DNA of 64,000 nucleotides from DAHUXD01 sp963805495 (GTDB lineage: Bacteria > Acidobacteriota > Thermoanaerobaculia > UBA5066 > Gp7-AA6). How positions within the stretch are numbered: position 1 is the first letter of the stretch; every line of letters starts with the position of its first letter. Below the pieces are notes generated by a model. It was not told the origin of the DNA and did not search any database. It worked only from the letters and a program-made list of their open reading frames with translations. Of this stretch, positions 8,606 through 19,295 are shown one piece after another. Both the position numbers and the translations under genes were made by a program. The DNA is taken from contig CAWDUQ010000004.1 of assembly GCA_963805495.1 (NCBI GenBank), positions 496,001-560,000 on the forward strand. Direction: 5' to 3'.

Positions 8606-9544
8606 TCAGAACGGGAGCGGCATGGCGAACTGGACGTAGAGGCCCTGGCCGCGGGTCGTGAACTTGCCTCCGAAGTCCCAGAAGTACCGGACGGTCAATG
8701 CCCCCTGCAGGGTCGTGAACTCCGGGCCAACGCCGTTGATCTGCGACTTGTTCTCCCGCATGAGCAGGGGAGCGTCGATGCCGGTCGTCGAGGTGACCTG
8801 GAACTGGGAGTAGCCTGCCAGGCCGACCCAGCCGCTGAACATGCCGCCCTTCTCGCCGTAGTCGCGGCCGAGGCCCCACATGTACGTGAAGGGGTTGCCG
8901 GTCTTCCAGTCCTGGCCTTCCTTCTTGGAGTTGAAGTCGTAGAAGAGCGACGCCGAGCCGTGCCACAGCCGGGCTTTGTCGAAGTAGCCCGTGATCCGGA
9001 ACGAGAGCTCGTTGGTCCACATGCCGAGCGACGTGTTGTTGGGCGCCCCCGGCTCGTACCGGCCCGTCGGGGCGTAGAAGGCGTAGTGGACGATGATGTC
9101 CGTGCCGCCGGCGGCCAGCGGCATCGGCTTGTCGCTGTGCCAGCCGAGCATCACGGGAACGACCCAGAGCTGAGACGCCGCGATGCCCGTGGATCCCGCC
9201 ACGCCCAGACGGGGAGATTCGAGCCGGGCGTTGGCGAACGGCATCGCGACCAGGGCGCCGTAGTTGGCCCCGAAGAGCTTGAAGTTCGACACGTACTGGA
9301 CGAGGGGGCCGAAGATCTCCTGCGTGAGGTTCGGGCCATCGACGGCGTTCTTGTCGGGCCCCACGAGCTGGTCGGCCCAGGAGATGTCCCCGAACATCCC
9401 CGCATACAGCCCCGGCGGAGGCATCACGCCCGCCTTGTTTCCGAACTCTCCCTTGATGATCAGCTGCTGCGCGGACGCCCCGGCCGCGAGGCCGAGCGCG
9501 AGCGCCGCCGAGACGAAGACCCGCCGAAGGGACTGGAATCGCAT
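8606..9544 (-). CDS. Outer-membrane transporter-like beta-barrel protein
   Basis: 312 residues from the ATG at 9544, which has GGGAGC just upstream. The signal peptide (RRVFVSAALALGLAAGASAQ) is followed by a barrel-like body with repeated Tyr/Phe/Gly-rich strands (FRITGYFDKARLWHGSASLF) and a terminal strand ending in Phe, the usual sign for outer-membrane insertion. It matches the 'transporter' outer-membrane family to which the protein at 1960-2811 also seems to belong. It lies just upstream of the sensor kinase gene on the same strand, so the kinase might sense what this protein lets in; that is speculative. Confidence 0.7.
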   Translation of the reverse strand: MRFQSLRRVFVSAALALGLAAGASAQQLIIKGEFGNKAGVMPPPGLYAGMFGDISWADQLVGPDKNAVDGPNLTQEIFGPLVQYVSNFKLFGANYGALVAMPFANARLESPRLGVAGSTGIAASQLWVVPVMLGWHSDKPMPLAAGGTDIIVHYAFYAPTGRYEPGAPNNTSLGMWTNELSFRITGYFDKARLWHGSASLFYDFNSKKEGQDWKTGNPFTYMWGLGRDYGEKGGMFSGWVGLAGYSQFQVTSTTGIDAPLLMRENKSQINGVGPEFTTLQGALTVRYFWDFGGKFTTRGQGLYVQFAMPLPF

Positions 9545-9575
9545 GTTGCTCCCGTGCCGTGAGGCGCAAAGAAAA

Positions 9576-9600
9576 GGGCGGCCGGACATCCCGGCCGCCC
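9576..9600 (-). terminator. Intrinsic terminator after the DUF4136 gene
   Basis: A 10-base-pair perfect GC stem (GGGCGGCCGG / CCGGCCGCCC) with a 5-base loop is followed on the minus strand by TTTTCTTT. It lies 26 bases after the stop codon of the lipoprotein gene at 9627-10151 and should end that transcript before the barrel gene. Confidence 0.75.
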
Positions 9601-9626
9601 AGGAAACTCGAGTGCGGTCGGGCGCC

Positions 9627-10151
9627 CTACTTCCCGGAGCCCGGAGGGAAATTCGCGAAGAGCTTCTGCATCGCCTCGCCGACCTTGCCCTGGTCCTCGC
9701 CGTTGCCGGAGACCTGGTCCTTGGCGATCCCGCGCCAGACCATCTCGTGCGTGCTCGGGTCGACGAGGTCGACGATCAGCGTCCCGATCGGGATGTTCGT
9801 CTCCGTGGCCGTGGCCATCCCGCCCATACCGCCCCAGCCGCGATAGCCGAACCCGCCCATGCTCGTGGCGTTCCACTGCCTCTGCTGGCTCAACACGGTG
9901 TGCGAGTACACGAGGATGCTGGGATTGGTGGTCGTCGGCTGCCAGCCCTTGGAGGTCAGGGCCGTCGTAATCCCGTCCTCGATCCGCTTCTGCGTAAACG
10001 TGATCGGATCCCTGGTCCCTTCCATCAACTGAAAGGTGCTGTACTTCGACCAGTTGACCGTGTGGTCGTAGTCGACGGCAACCGTCATCGTCGAGCAGGC
10101 CACGGAGAGGGCTGCGGCCAGAGCCACCAGGAAGATCGCTGCTTTTCGCAT
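9627..10151 (-). CDS. DUF4136 lipoprotein
   Basis: 174 residues. It begins MRKAAIFLVALAAALSVACS, a lipoprotein signal with the lipid-attachment Cys at position 19. DUF4136 features follow: an early DHTVNWSKYSTFQ segment, a Gly/Met-rich insert (GGFGYRGWGGMGGM), then IPIGTLIVDLVD and MVWRGIAKDQV. The family is widespread in periplasm-facing lipoproteins; its function is unknown. GAGGAG precedes the start. A second DUF4136 gene lies at 13627-14163 on the other strand. Confidence 0.85.
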   Translation of the reverse strand: MRKAAIFLVALAAALSVACSTMTVAVDYDHTVNWSKYSTFQLMEGTRDPITFTQKRIEDGITTALTSKGWQPTTTNPSILVYSHTVLSQQRQWNATSMGGFGYRGWGGMGGMATATETNIPIGTLIVDLVDPSTHEMVWRGIAKDQVSGNGEDQGKVGEAMQKLFANFPPGSGK

Positions 10152-10231
10152 TCGTGCTACTCCTCAATTTCCGACTTTGTCGACTGCGTCAATTTTGTGA
10201 CGGCTATCGTATTCCATGCGGGCGCCGGCCG

Positions 10232-12748
10232 TCACCGGCGAAATCCGCCGCCGCCGCCCCAGCCGCCGGACCGGCCGCCCCAGCCGCCGCCCCCTCCCCA
10301 TGACCGGTCGCCGCCGCCCGAGCCGCCGCCCCAGTCGTGGTTTCCCCAGCCGCTGTTCGAGAAGTTGCTCCACCGCTGGTCGCCCGTCGATCGGGCGTTC
10401 GACCAGTTGTCGAGGTTCTTGGATTCCGCGGAGGACGCTCCCTGCCAGGTGCTGCCGCTGCCGCCGACGTACTTCTGCCAGCCGTTGCCGGTGTTGGAAT
10501 AGATGTTGCCGTTGTGGTCGGCGTAGTAGTTGCCGTTGACCTTGGCGACGCCGCTCTGGTCGCCGTGGATCGCCCCGCCCGAATACGTGTTGCCTCCCGC
10601 CCCGGTGACCGTGCCATGGGATGCGGTGACCGAGTTGCCGGTGTACGCGTTGCCGACGGTCGCACGGCCGCCGGCGGCCGAGGCTCCGGTCGTCGGGTTG
10701 TAGGCGGCCCCGCGCCCGCCGGAGGCGTAGTTGCCCGTGTAGACGTTGTAGGCCTGACCCCGCTGGCCCCAGCCCTGGGCGCCGGTCTTCGAGTTGTAGA
10801 AGGTCCCCTCCTGGCCGTGCCACGCGTTGCCGGTCCAGGCGTTGTACCCGCCGCCGCTGCGCGTCACGGCCGAAGTCGATCCCCATTGGCTGTAAACGTT
10901 GCCCGAGGACCAGCGGGCGTAGCCCGGCCCCCAGACGGCGCCGCCCCCGTAGCCCCACGCCGCGGCGCCGTAGTGGCCGTACCAGCCGCCCCACGCCGCG
11001 CCCCAGCCCCATCCGTAGTAGCCCCAGCCGTAGCCGCACATCGCGGCGCCCATCGCGAATCCGCAGCCGATGCCGAAGGCGAAGGCCCAGCCCGTGTACG
11101 GGGTGTACGCCATGTTGACGCCGTAACCGTAGGTGACGGGTGGTCCGTACCAGACCGTTCCGACCCAGGGCGAGTAGTCGTAGCCCGTGCCGTACACGAC
11201 GACGCCGTTGTAGATGATCGCCCCGGTGTAGCCGGGCGTGTAGCCGGCGTACACGACGGTCGGCGTCGAGCCGTAGACCTGCACGTAGGTCAGGTAGTAG
11301 AGCGGCGACGACGGCGGGATCGTGTAGATCGACGGAGGCACCCAGGCCGCGACGATCCAGGGGCCGGTCATCGCGCTCGACGTGAACCAGATGCCGCTCT
11401 GGCACATGTAGTAGGCATGGGGTCCGGTCACGATGATCGGCGTGGACGCGTTGACGACGTATTGAAGGGACGTGGACTCGACGGGCTTGAGCTCCGGGGT
11501 CCCGTCAAAGGTGATCTTGGAGGCCTGGGCGGTGCGCTTGACCGTCGCCGTCTGCGGGATGCTCGCCGCGATCACGGACGCCTGGGCCTGCGTCGTCCCG
11601 GGCACGGACGCCTTCACGTTTTCCATCGGGCTGTCGTCGGGGATCTTCGCGAAGTCCGCCGGCAGGGTCGCCGTCGGGACGAAGGTCCAGGGCCCGGAGG
11701 TGTCGGGCGCGCTGAACCAGCGGCCGGCGATCAACACGTAGGTGTTCTGGTTCCCGATGTCCTTGAATACGCGCCCTGTGGTGTTCTTGATGTAGAGGAG
11801 GTTCGTCCCGGGGATCTCTTCGTAGTTCGGCTCCCCGCCGACGACGATGAGCTCGGTCGGTTGAGTTTCCATGAAGACGACCGGGACGGGTTTGTTCTTC
11901 AGGGACGGCCTGACGCCTTTCGCGTCCGACGAGCCGCCCGTCATCGGGTCTCCGTTCTTCGCCGCCAGGATCGCCTTGAGGGCCTTGTCGAGGTTGTCCT
12001 TGCGTCCCAAGTGCGGGTCCGAGACCTTCCACGGTCCGCCGACCGAGGCCGCTTCCATCCAGCCGTCGAAGAGGTGGAAGTACATCTCGCCCGAGTCGGC
12101 CTTCAGCACGATGGAGCTGGTATTGATGAGTCGCTGAAGGTCCGTGCCGGCCTGCGGCTTGAAGACCGGCGCGCCGTCGATCAACACGAGCACGGCCGGG
12201 ACGTTAGAGAACAGGACCTTCGGCGGCGCGTCGTTGAGCGGCCGTGACTCCCCTTCGGTCTTCGCGGCGAGGATGCCGAGGTTGGCCTCGAGGCGGTCGA
12301 GCGAGATCGCCTTGGAGCGCTTGGAGGGCTCGAGCTCGTGGAGCGCCTCGATCCACGCGGCGGCGTTCTGCGGCGCCGACGGAAAGCTCGAGCGCGTGAT
12401 CGTCAGGTCCTCGAGGTAGACCAGCCGGTTGACCTTGTCGACGTCGGTCCGCGCCGTGAACCAGATGACGCCGAAGGTCGGGTCCTTGCTCCCCGATTCC
12501 TGGACGGACACGGCCGCGTGGGCCTCGAGCTGGTTGTTCTTCCAGGAGTCGACCTGCGGCTGGTAGATGAGAAAGGTGTTGGACCCGTTGACGAGCCGCC
12601 GCGGCCACGGATCGCTCGGGGCGGCCGCGGTCGCGGCTGCCGTCGCGGGGGCGGCCGGGGTGGACTGCTGCGCCTGCGCCACCGGTACGGCGGCGACCCA
12701 GGCCGAGATGAGACCGGCGATTCCGGACCGAAAGAGCTGTCGGAACAT
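10232..12748 (-). CDS. Large exported Gly/Tyr/Trp-rich protein
   Basis: 838 residues with a signal peptide (ending AQAQQS). Residues about 50-480 form a mixed alpha/beta region (LVYLEDLTITRSSFPSAP, VLVLIDGAPVFKPQ, LLYIKNTTGRVFKD). From about 500 it becomes Tyr/Gly/Trp-rich (WGYYGWGWGAAWGGWYGHYG), then carries loose repeats of AYTGN / NVYTGNYASGG type, and ends in a Gly/Trp/Ser tail (GGGGWGGRSGG). Similar proteins in Acidobacteriota and alphaproteobacteria are annotated vaguely as autotransporter or carbohydrate-binding family V/XII. I see no beta-barrel translocator and assign no function; surface or matrix association is plausible. Confidence 0.7.
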   Translation of the reverse strand: MFRQLFRSGIAGLISAWVAAVPVAQAQQSTPAAPATAAATAAAPSDPWPRRLVNGSNTFLIYQPQVDSWKNNQLEAHAAVSVQESGSKDPTFGVIWFTARTDVDKVNRLVYLEDLTITRSSFPSAPQNAAAWIEALHELEPSKRSKAISLDRLEANLGILAAKTEGESRPLNDAPPKVLFSNVPAVLVLIDGAPVFKPQAGTDLQRLINTSSIVLKADSGEMYFHLFDGWMEAASVGGPWKVSDPHLGRKDNLDKALKAILAAKNGDPMTGGSSDAKGVRPSLKNKPVPVVFMETQPTELIVVGGEPNYEEIPGTNLLYIKNTTGRVFKDIGNQNTYVLIAGRWFSAPDTSGPWTFVPTATLPADFAKIPDDSPMENVKASVPGTTQAQASVIAASIPQTATVKRTAQASKITFDGTPELKPVESTSLQYVVNASTPIIVTGPHAYYMCQSGIWFTSSAMTGPWIVAAWVPPSIYTIPPSSPLYYLTYVQVYGSTPTVVYAGYTPGYTGAIIYNGVVVYGTGYDYSPWVGTVWYGPPVTYGYGVNMAYTPYTGWAFAFGIGCGFAMGAAMCGYGWGYYGWGWGAAWGGWYGHYGAAAWGYGGGAVWGPGYARWSSGNVYSQWGSTSAVTRSGGGYNAWTGNAWHGQEGTFYNSKTGAQGWGQRGQAYNVYTGNYASGGRGAAYNPTTGASAAGGRATVGNAYTGNSVTASHGTVTGAGGNTYSGGAIHGDQSGVAKVNGNYYADHNGNIYSNTGNGWQKYVGGSGSTWQGASSAESKNLDNWSNARSTGDQRWSNFSNSGWGNHDWGGGSGGGDRSWGGGGGWGGRSGGWGGGGGFRR

Positions 12749-12763
12749 ATGGACCTCCGATCA

Positions 12764-12787
12764 GCCGGCGAATATACACTTGCCGGC
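12764..12787. promoter_or_regulatory. GCCGGC-N12-GCCGGC around an AT-rich core
   Basis: Two GCCGGC palindromes flank a 12-base AT-rich core (GAATATACACTT) between two divergent genes. On the minus strand the core supplies TATATT, a possible -10 box about 25 bases from the 838-residue protein's start. A bidirectional promoter or operator is likely but unproven. Confidence 0.35.
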
Positions 12788-12813
12788 GCCCGATGGAGAC
12801 CATAAGGAGAATC

Positions 12814-13590
12814 ATGACTCTGGCCGAGATCAGCGTCGCCTTCGCGGGGTGTCTTTTCGTCGGGGTGCTCATCATGCTGGAGGTCGGCCGGCGCATCGGC
12901 GGCCGTCGCCTGGCGCGCGATCCCCAGGGAGCCCGCACGGGGGTGTCCGCCGTGGAGGGCGCTCTCTTCGGCCTCCTCGGGCTGATGATCGCGTTCACGT
13001 TTTCGGGGGCGGCCAACCGGCTCGACGCCCGCCGAAAGCTCATCACCGAGGAGGCCAACGCGATCGGCACGGCGTGGCTTCGGATCGACTACCTGCCAGC
13101 CGAGGCCCAGGAGCCCATGCGCGCTCTCTTCCGGGAGTATCTCGACTCCCGACTCCTGACGTACCAGAGGCTTCCCGATCTTCGCGCCGCCGAGGCCGAG
13201 CTCGCGCACTCGATCCGGCTGCAGGGCGGTATCTGGAAGCAGGCGGTCGCGGCGGTCAAGGGCGGGTCTCCGGGACCGAGCGGCAACTCTTTCCTGTCGG
13301 CATTGAACGACATGTTCGACATCGTGACCGAGCGGACGATGGCCGCGCGCACGCACCCCCCGGTCGTCATCTACTGGATGCTGGCGGTGCTCGCCCTGGC
13401 GACCTCGCTCTTCGCCGGGGACGGGATGGCAGGATCGAAATCCCGCAGCTGGGTCCACGTCCTCGGGTTCGCGGCCATGCTTTCGCTCACCGTCTACGTG
13501 ATCCTCGACATCGAATACCCGCGCCTCGGCTTCATCCGCCTCGATGCCGGTGACCGCGTTCTCATCGAGCTTCGGGAAGGAATGAAGTGA
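12814..13590 (+). CDS. DUF4239-like inner-membrane protein
   Basis: 258 residues from the ATG at 12814, preceded by AAGGAG; an ATG at 12793 lacks a site. There are four hydrophobic segments: two N-terminal (ISVAFAGCLFVGVLIMLEVG and the ALFGLLGLMIAFTFSGAANR region) and two C-terminal (VVIYWMLAVLALATSLFAGD and AAMLSLTVYVILDIEYPR). A cytoplasmic helical region of about 120 residues lies between them. The motif FTFSGAANRLDARRKLI..EANAIGTAWLR and the closing DIEYPRLGFIRL are typical of the DUF4239/bestrophin-like family. Function unknown. Confidence 0.8.
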   Translation: MTLAEISVAFAGCLFVGVLIMLEVGRRIGGRRLARDPQGARTGVSAVEGALFGLLGLMIAFTFSGAANRLDARRKLITEEANAIGTAWLRIDYLPAEAQEPMRALFREYLDSRLLTYQRLPDLRAAEAELAHSIRLQGGIWKQAVAAVKGGSPGPSGNSFLSALNDMFDIVTERTMAARTHPPVVIYWMLAVLALATSLFAGDGMAGSKSRSWVHVLGFAAMLSLTVYVILDIEYPRLGFIRLDAGDRVLIELREGMK

Positions 13591-14110
13591 CGGGCTGTCC
13601 CACCCGAGCGTGAGAGGATGCGCGCCATGAAACGCAACGCCGTCCTCGCGACGCTCCTCGCCCTGGGGTCACTCGCCTGCGCCTCGGCCCCGAAGATCAA
13701 GGTCGGGTGGGACCAGCACGCCGACTTCAAGAAGTACAGGACCTGGGCCTGGAAGCCGGACGGCTCCATCAAGGACCCGGTCTGGGAAAAGCGTTTTCGA
13801 GACGTCCTCTCCGACCAGCTCGAGAAGGACGGCCTGAGACAGGTCGACGTCGGCGCCGGCCCCGATCTCTGGGCGGTCGTGCATGCGCGCCTCTCGGCCG
13901 AGACCCAGGTCGTCTCGTACGATCCGGGCTGGGGCTACGGCTGGGGCGCCTGGGGACCGAGCTACACGGAGATCTACCAGATCCCGGTGGGGACGATCCT
14001 CGTCGACCTCGTGGACGCGAAGCACAAGGAGGCGGTCTGGCAGGGCCGGGTGAACGGCTACATCGCGCAGAACAAGACGAACGAGGAGCGCGAGGAAAAG
14101 CTGATCGCGA

Positions 14111-15735
<1,625 letters not shown>

Positions 15736-15739
<4 letters not shown>

Positions 15740-17223
15740 GCCCAGTGGCGGGCGCGCTCGACCGCGCGGCGCCAGAGCGCCCGGCGGGCGCGGCTTTCCC
15801 GGCGCGGCATTGCCGGCGCGAACGTGCGCCCGACCGAGCGTGTCTTCGCGAGCGCGTCGAGGTCGGGCCAGACGCCGGCGGAGAGCCCGGCCATGAAGGC
15901 GGCACCGAGGGCCGTCGTCTCGAGGTTTTCGGGGCGCACCACCCGCACGCCGAGCAGGTCGGCCTGGAACTGCATCAGCAGATCGCTCGCCGCGGCGCCG
16001 CCGTCGACGCGCACCTCGCGCAGGCGCGCCCCGGTGTCGGCCTCGATCGCGGTCATGACGTCGGCGACCTGAAAGGCGATTCCCTCGAGCGTGGCGCGGG
16101 CGACGTGTGCCCCGGTCGATCCGCGGGTCAGCCCGAGGATCGCGCCCCGGGCGGTCGCGTCCCATTCGGGCGCACCGAGGCCGGTGAAGGCCGGGACGAC
16201 CACCACGCCCCCGGAATCGGGAACGGTCGCGGCCAGTGCGTTGACGTCCGGCGCCCCGGCGATGATTTTCAGCCCGTCGCGCAGCCACTGCACCGCGGCG
16301 CCCCCGACGAACACGCTTCCCTCGAGAGCGTATTCGATCGGCCCCTTTCCCATGCGCCAGGCCACGGTCGAGAGCAGGCGGTGGCGGCTGGCGACGGGCT
16401 TTGCCCCGGTGAACATGACGAGAAAGCAGCCGGTGCCGTACGTGCACTTGACGAGGCCGGGCCGCGTGCAGAGCTGCCCGAAGAGCGCCGCCTGCTGGTC
16501 GCCGAGAATGCCCGTGATCGGCACGGCCGCGCCGAGGACCTTCGGCGCCGTGTCTCCCGCGTGACCGCCGCTCGACACGATCTCGGGGAGGACGGAAGGC
16601 GGAACGCGGAGGAGGCGGGCGAGGGCGGTGTCCCAGCGGCCCGTGCGCAGGTTCATGAGCATCGTGCGCGAGGCGTTGGAGACGTCCGAGATGTGCCGGC
16701 GGCCGCCCGTCAGGTTCCAGACGAGCCAGGAGTCGATGGTTCCGGCCGCCAGGCGGCCGGCGGCGGCCTTCCGGCGCGCGCCGGGGACGTTGTCGAGCAA
16801 CCAGCGAAGCTTGGAGCCCGAGAAGTAGGGATCGAGCAGGAGGCCCGTCTTTCGTCGAATCGCGGGCTCGCGACCCGCGGCGCGCAGGCGCTCGATCAGG
16901 GGGGCCGTCCGCCGATCCTGCCAGACGATGGCGTTGTGCACGGGACGCCCGGTCTCGCGGTCCCAGACGACGACGGTCTCGCGCTGGTTGGTGATGCCGA
17001 TCGCCGCGAGATCCCGGGCGCCGAGGCCCGCGGCCTTCAGCGCCCTTCGCGCCGAGTCGCGCGTCGTCGTCCAGATCTCGTCGGCGTCGTGCTCGACCCA
17101 GCCCGGGCGGGGATAGTGCTGCGCGAACTCTCTCCGCGCGGCGCCGAGCACGCGTCCGGACGCGTCGAGCACGATGGCGCGCGAGCTGCTGGTTCCCTGG
17201 TCGAGGGCGAGGACGTAGGGCAC
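15736..17223 (-). CDS. glpK: Glycerol kinase
   Basis: 495 residues from a GTG at 17223, the usual length for the family. It starts MPYVLALDQGTSSSRAIVLD (phosphate-binding loop) and carries ITNQRETVVVWDRETGRPV with IVWQDRRT, and the second ATPase motif GGAAASDLLMQFQADLL. It phosphorylates glycerol to glycerol 3-phosphate, the substrate of GlpD encoded just downstream. No glycerol facilitator or GlpR gene is nearby. A decayed copy of its 5' end lies at 18652-18780. Confidence 0.96.
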
Positions 17224-17303
17224 GGCGGATCGATTCTAGTGAGGACCGGACCCGCGGGCACGCTCCGGCGGGAAATCGCGCCGAGAGGTCGGAGAGCGTT
17301 AGG

Positions 17304-18632
17304 ATGCCGCCGATGCGCAAAGTCCTGCTCTTTTCCGTCCTCCTTCTGATCGGGCTGGCGGGATCCCAGGCCCTGCCGGGCGTCTTCGGGCCCGCCTACG
17401 CCGCGTTGGGCGACCTCGTCCGGATCCTCACGATGATCGGCCTTTCGTTCATCATGATCCACGTCGGATACGAGTTCGATGTCGACAAATCGAACCTCCG
17501 GCAGTACGGATGGGACTACGTCGTCGCCTTCACGGCCGCGAGCTTCCCGTGGGTCCTGGTCACTCTCTACTTCGTCCTCGTCCTGCTTCCTCCGGACCTG
17601 CGGGGGACCGCGGCCGCCTGGCAGGAGACTCTGCTGGCCGGCCGGTTTGCCGCACCGACGTCGGCGGGCGTTCTGTTCTCGATGCTCGCCGCGGCCGGCC
17701 TCGGCGCGACCTGGCTGTACCGGAAGGCGAGAGTCCTCGCGATCTTCGACGATCTCGACACGGTCCTGCTCATGATCCCCCTCAAGATGATGATGGTGGG
17801 CCTGGCGTGGCAGCTGGGCCTGATCGTGTTCGTGATGGCGGCGATGCTCGTGGTCGCCTACGTCCTGCTGCACCGCGTTTCCATTCCCGTGACCTGGCCA
17901 TGGGTCCTGACCTACGCGACCGTGATCACCGCCGCAAGCGAGCTCGCCTACGCGGGTTCGAAGCTGATCGACGATTCCGTGCCCGTTCACATCGAGGTGC
18001 TGCTCCCGGCATTCGTGCTCGGCTGCGTGATGGCCTACCCGAAGGGCGGAGCGGGAGACGGCCACCATGGCCTGGGCACTCCCGCCGAAGTGCGCGCCGC
18101 CGCCCTCGTCGCCGCCGCGTTCATGGTCCTCGTCGGGCTGTCCATGCCGCGGATCGCGGGCGGAGACGCCGCCGCGCCGGGCGGGCCGGTCGACGGGCTG
18201 GACGCCTCCAGCACGCACGGCGGGGCTCCTCCGGCCGCGACGGCGGCCGCCGCGGAAATCGCGAGGGCTCAGCCGGCCGGGCGCGTCACGGCGAAGGTGC
18301 CGCCGATGAGCGGAGGTCGGATCGCCCTCCACGTCCTCGCGATCACGCTGCTCTCCAACCTCGGCAAGATGTTCCCGGCGTTCTGTTACCGGCGAGAGGC
18401 CCATTGGCGGGAACGGCTCGCCCTGGCCATCGGTATGTGGCCCCGCGGAGAGGTCGGTGCCGGCGTCCTCATCGTCTCCCTGAGCTACGGGCTCGGCGGC
18501 CCGATCGTCACCATCGCGATGCTGAGCCTGACTCTCAATCTGGTGCTGACGGGCGTTTTCATCTGGGTCGTGCAGCGTCTGACGGGCCCGCTCCCGTCCT
18601 ACCAGGGTCTCGACGCTCCGCAGACGGCCTAG
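17304..18632 (+). CDS. Cation/proton antiporter, CPA2-like
   Basis: 442 residues with about 10-12 hydrophobic segments. Motifs typical of Kef/NhaS-type exchangers are FIMIHVGYEFDVDKSNLRQY, AAPTSAGVLFSMLAAAGLG (the discontinuous helix region) and the C-terminal PRGEVGAGVLIVSLSYG. An Ala/Gly/Thr-rich loop of about 60 residues (270-330) interrupts the membrane part. No TrkA_N/RCK domain follows, so it is the membrane domain alone. It probably exchanges Na+ or K+ for protons. GGAGAG lies 7 bases before the ATG. It is divergent from glpK, 80 bases away. Confidence 0.85.
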   Translation: MPPMRKVLLFSVLLLIGLAGSQALPGVFGPAYAALGDLVRILTMIGLSFIMIHVGYEFDVDKSNLRQYGWDYVVAFTAASFPWVLVTLYFVLVLLPPDLRGTAAAWQETLLAGRFAAPTSAGVLFSMLAAAGLGATWLYRKARVLAIFDDLDTVLLMIPLKMMMVGLAWQLGLIVFVMAAMLVVAYVLLHRVSIPVTWPWVLTYATVITAASELAYAGSKLIDDSVPVHIEVLLPAFVLGCVMAYPKGGAGDGHHGLGTPAEVRAAALVAAAFMVLVGLSMPRIAGGDAAAPGGPVDGLDASSTHGGAPPAATAAAAEIARAQPAGRVTAKVPPMSGGRIALHVLAITLLSNLGKMFPAFCYRREAHWRERLALAIGMWPRGEVGAGVLIVSLSYGLGGPIVTIAMLSLTLNLVLTGVFIWVVQRLTGPLPSYQGLDAPQTA

Positions 18633-18651
18633 AAGCGGATCGAGAGTGAGG

Positions 18652-18780
18652 CTCGACCCGGCGAACTGCGGGAAGTGCTGCGGGAACTCCCGCTGCGCCG
18701 CGCCGACGGCCCGCCCGCGCGTCGAAGACGATCGCGCGGGAGCTCGGGGTTCCCTCGTCGAGGGCGAGAACGTCGGGCAC
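18652..18780 (-). pseudogene. Truncated, frameshifted copy of the glpK 5' end
   Basis: Reading the minus strand from a GTG at 18780 gives VPDVLALDEGTPSSRAIVFD, clearly related to the start of the intact GlpK. After a one-base shift it continues GRAVGAAQREFPQHFPQFAG, matching GRVLGAARREFAQHYPRPGW of GlpK. Similarity ends after roughly 40 codons near the antiporter stop. It is a partial duplication scar with no expected product; the antiporter gene lies between it and the intact glpK. Confidence 0.8.
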
Positions 18781-18808
18781 ATCCGGAAATGGAGGCGACG
18801 AACCCGTC

Positions 18809-19230
18809 GTGAGAGGATGCAAACGTTCCGGCCCGGGAGGCCCCATCGAAGACTTTCTCGTTCGCGTGTGGGAGGACCTCGTCGGCCGCTCAGCGGACCG
18901 ATGCGCTTCCGGCTCGTGCTGCAGCCGGTCGTCTCGGCGTATTTCGCCTTCCGGTCCGGACGGCGCGACGCCCGCGAGGGGCGCTTGCCGTATCTCCGGT
19001 CCCTGTTCTCGGCCAGCGGGGCCGAACGCGCGGCGATCCTGCGGGACGGGTGGCGGGATCAGGGCCGCGTGCTCCTCGTCGCCGCCGGGCTCGACCTGGC
19101 CTATCAGGCCGTAGTTCTTCGCGCCTTCCACCCCGGCGAGGCCCTGATCGTAGCGGCGCTGCTGGCGGTCCTGCCGTACCTCGTGATCCGAGGGGTCGTC
19201 AATCGCCTGGCCCGGCGGCGGCGAGGGTAG
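18809..19230 (+). CDS. Small membrane protein, frame broken
   Basis: The N-terminal part (IEDFLVRVWEDLVGR, frame starting at the GTG at 18809) and the rest (SGPMRFRLVLQPVVSAYFAF, then a hydrophobic C-terminal hairpin) are in different frames, with a break near 18890. Together they match a small family of bacterial membrane proteins of the pattern FLxRVWExLxGRxSGPMxxRxxLQP followed by two or three membrane segments; function unknown. The true start is unclear; an internal ATG at 18901 would yield only the membrane part. Confidence 0.55.
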
Positions 19231-19249
19231 TCCGGTCTCGGGAAGCAAA

Positions 19250-19271
19250 CGGCCGGCCCGAAGGCCGGCCG
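19250..19271. terminator. Hairpin between convergent genes
   Basis: CGGCCGGCC-CGAA-GGCCGGCCG, a perfect 9-base-pair stem with a 4-base loop, placed between the ends of the genes at 18809-19230 and 19296-20047. A bidirectional termination or mRNA-end role is likely. There is no T tract. Confidence 0.5.
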
Positions 19272-19295
19272 CGGATGACGTCGCGAGGAGCGGGT

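Noticed and set aside
18817..18903. A start at the ATG at 18817 for the small membrane protein
   Set aside because: GAGAGG abuts the ATG without spacing and the encoded N terminus does not fit the family; the other frame does.
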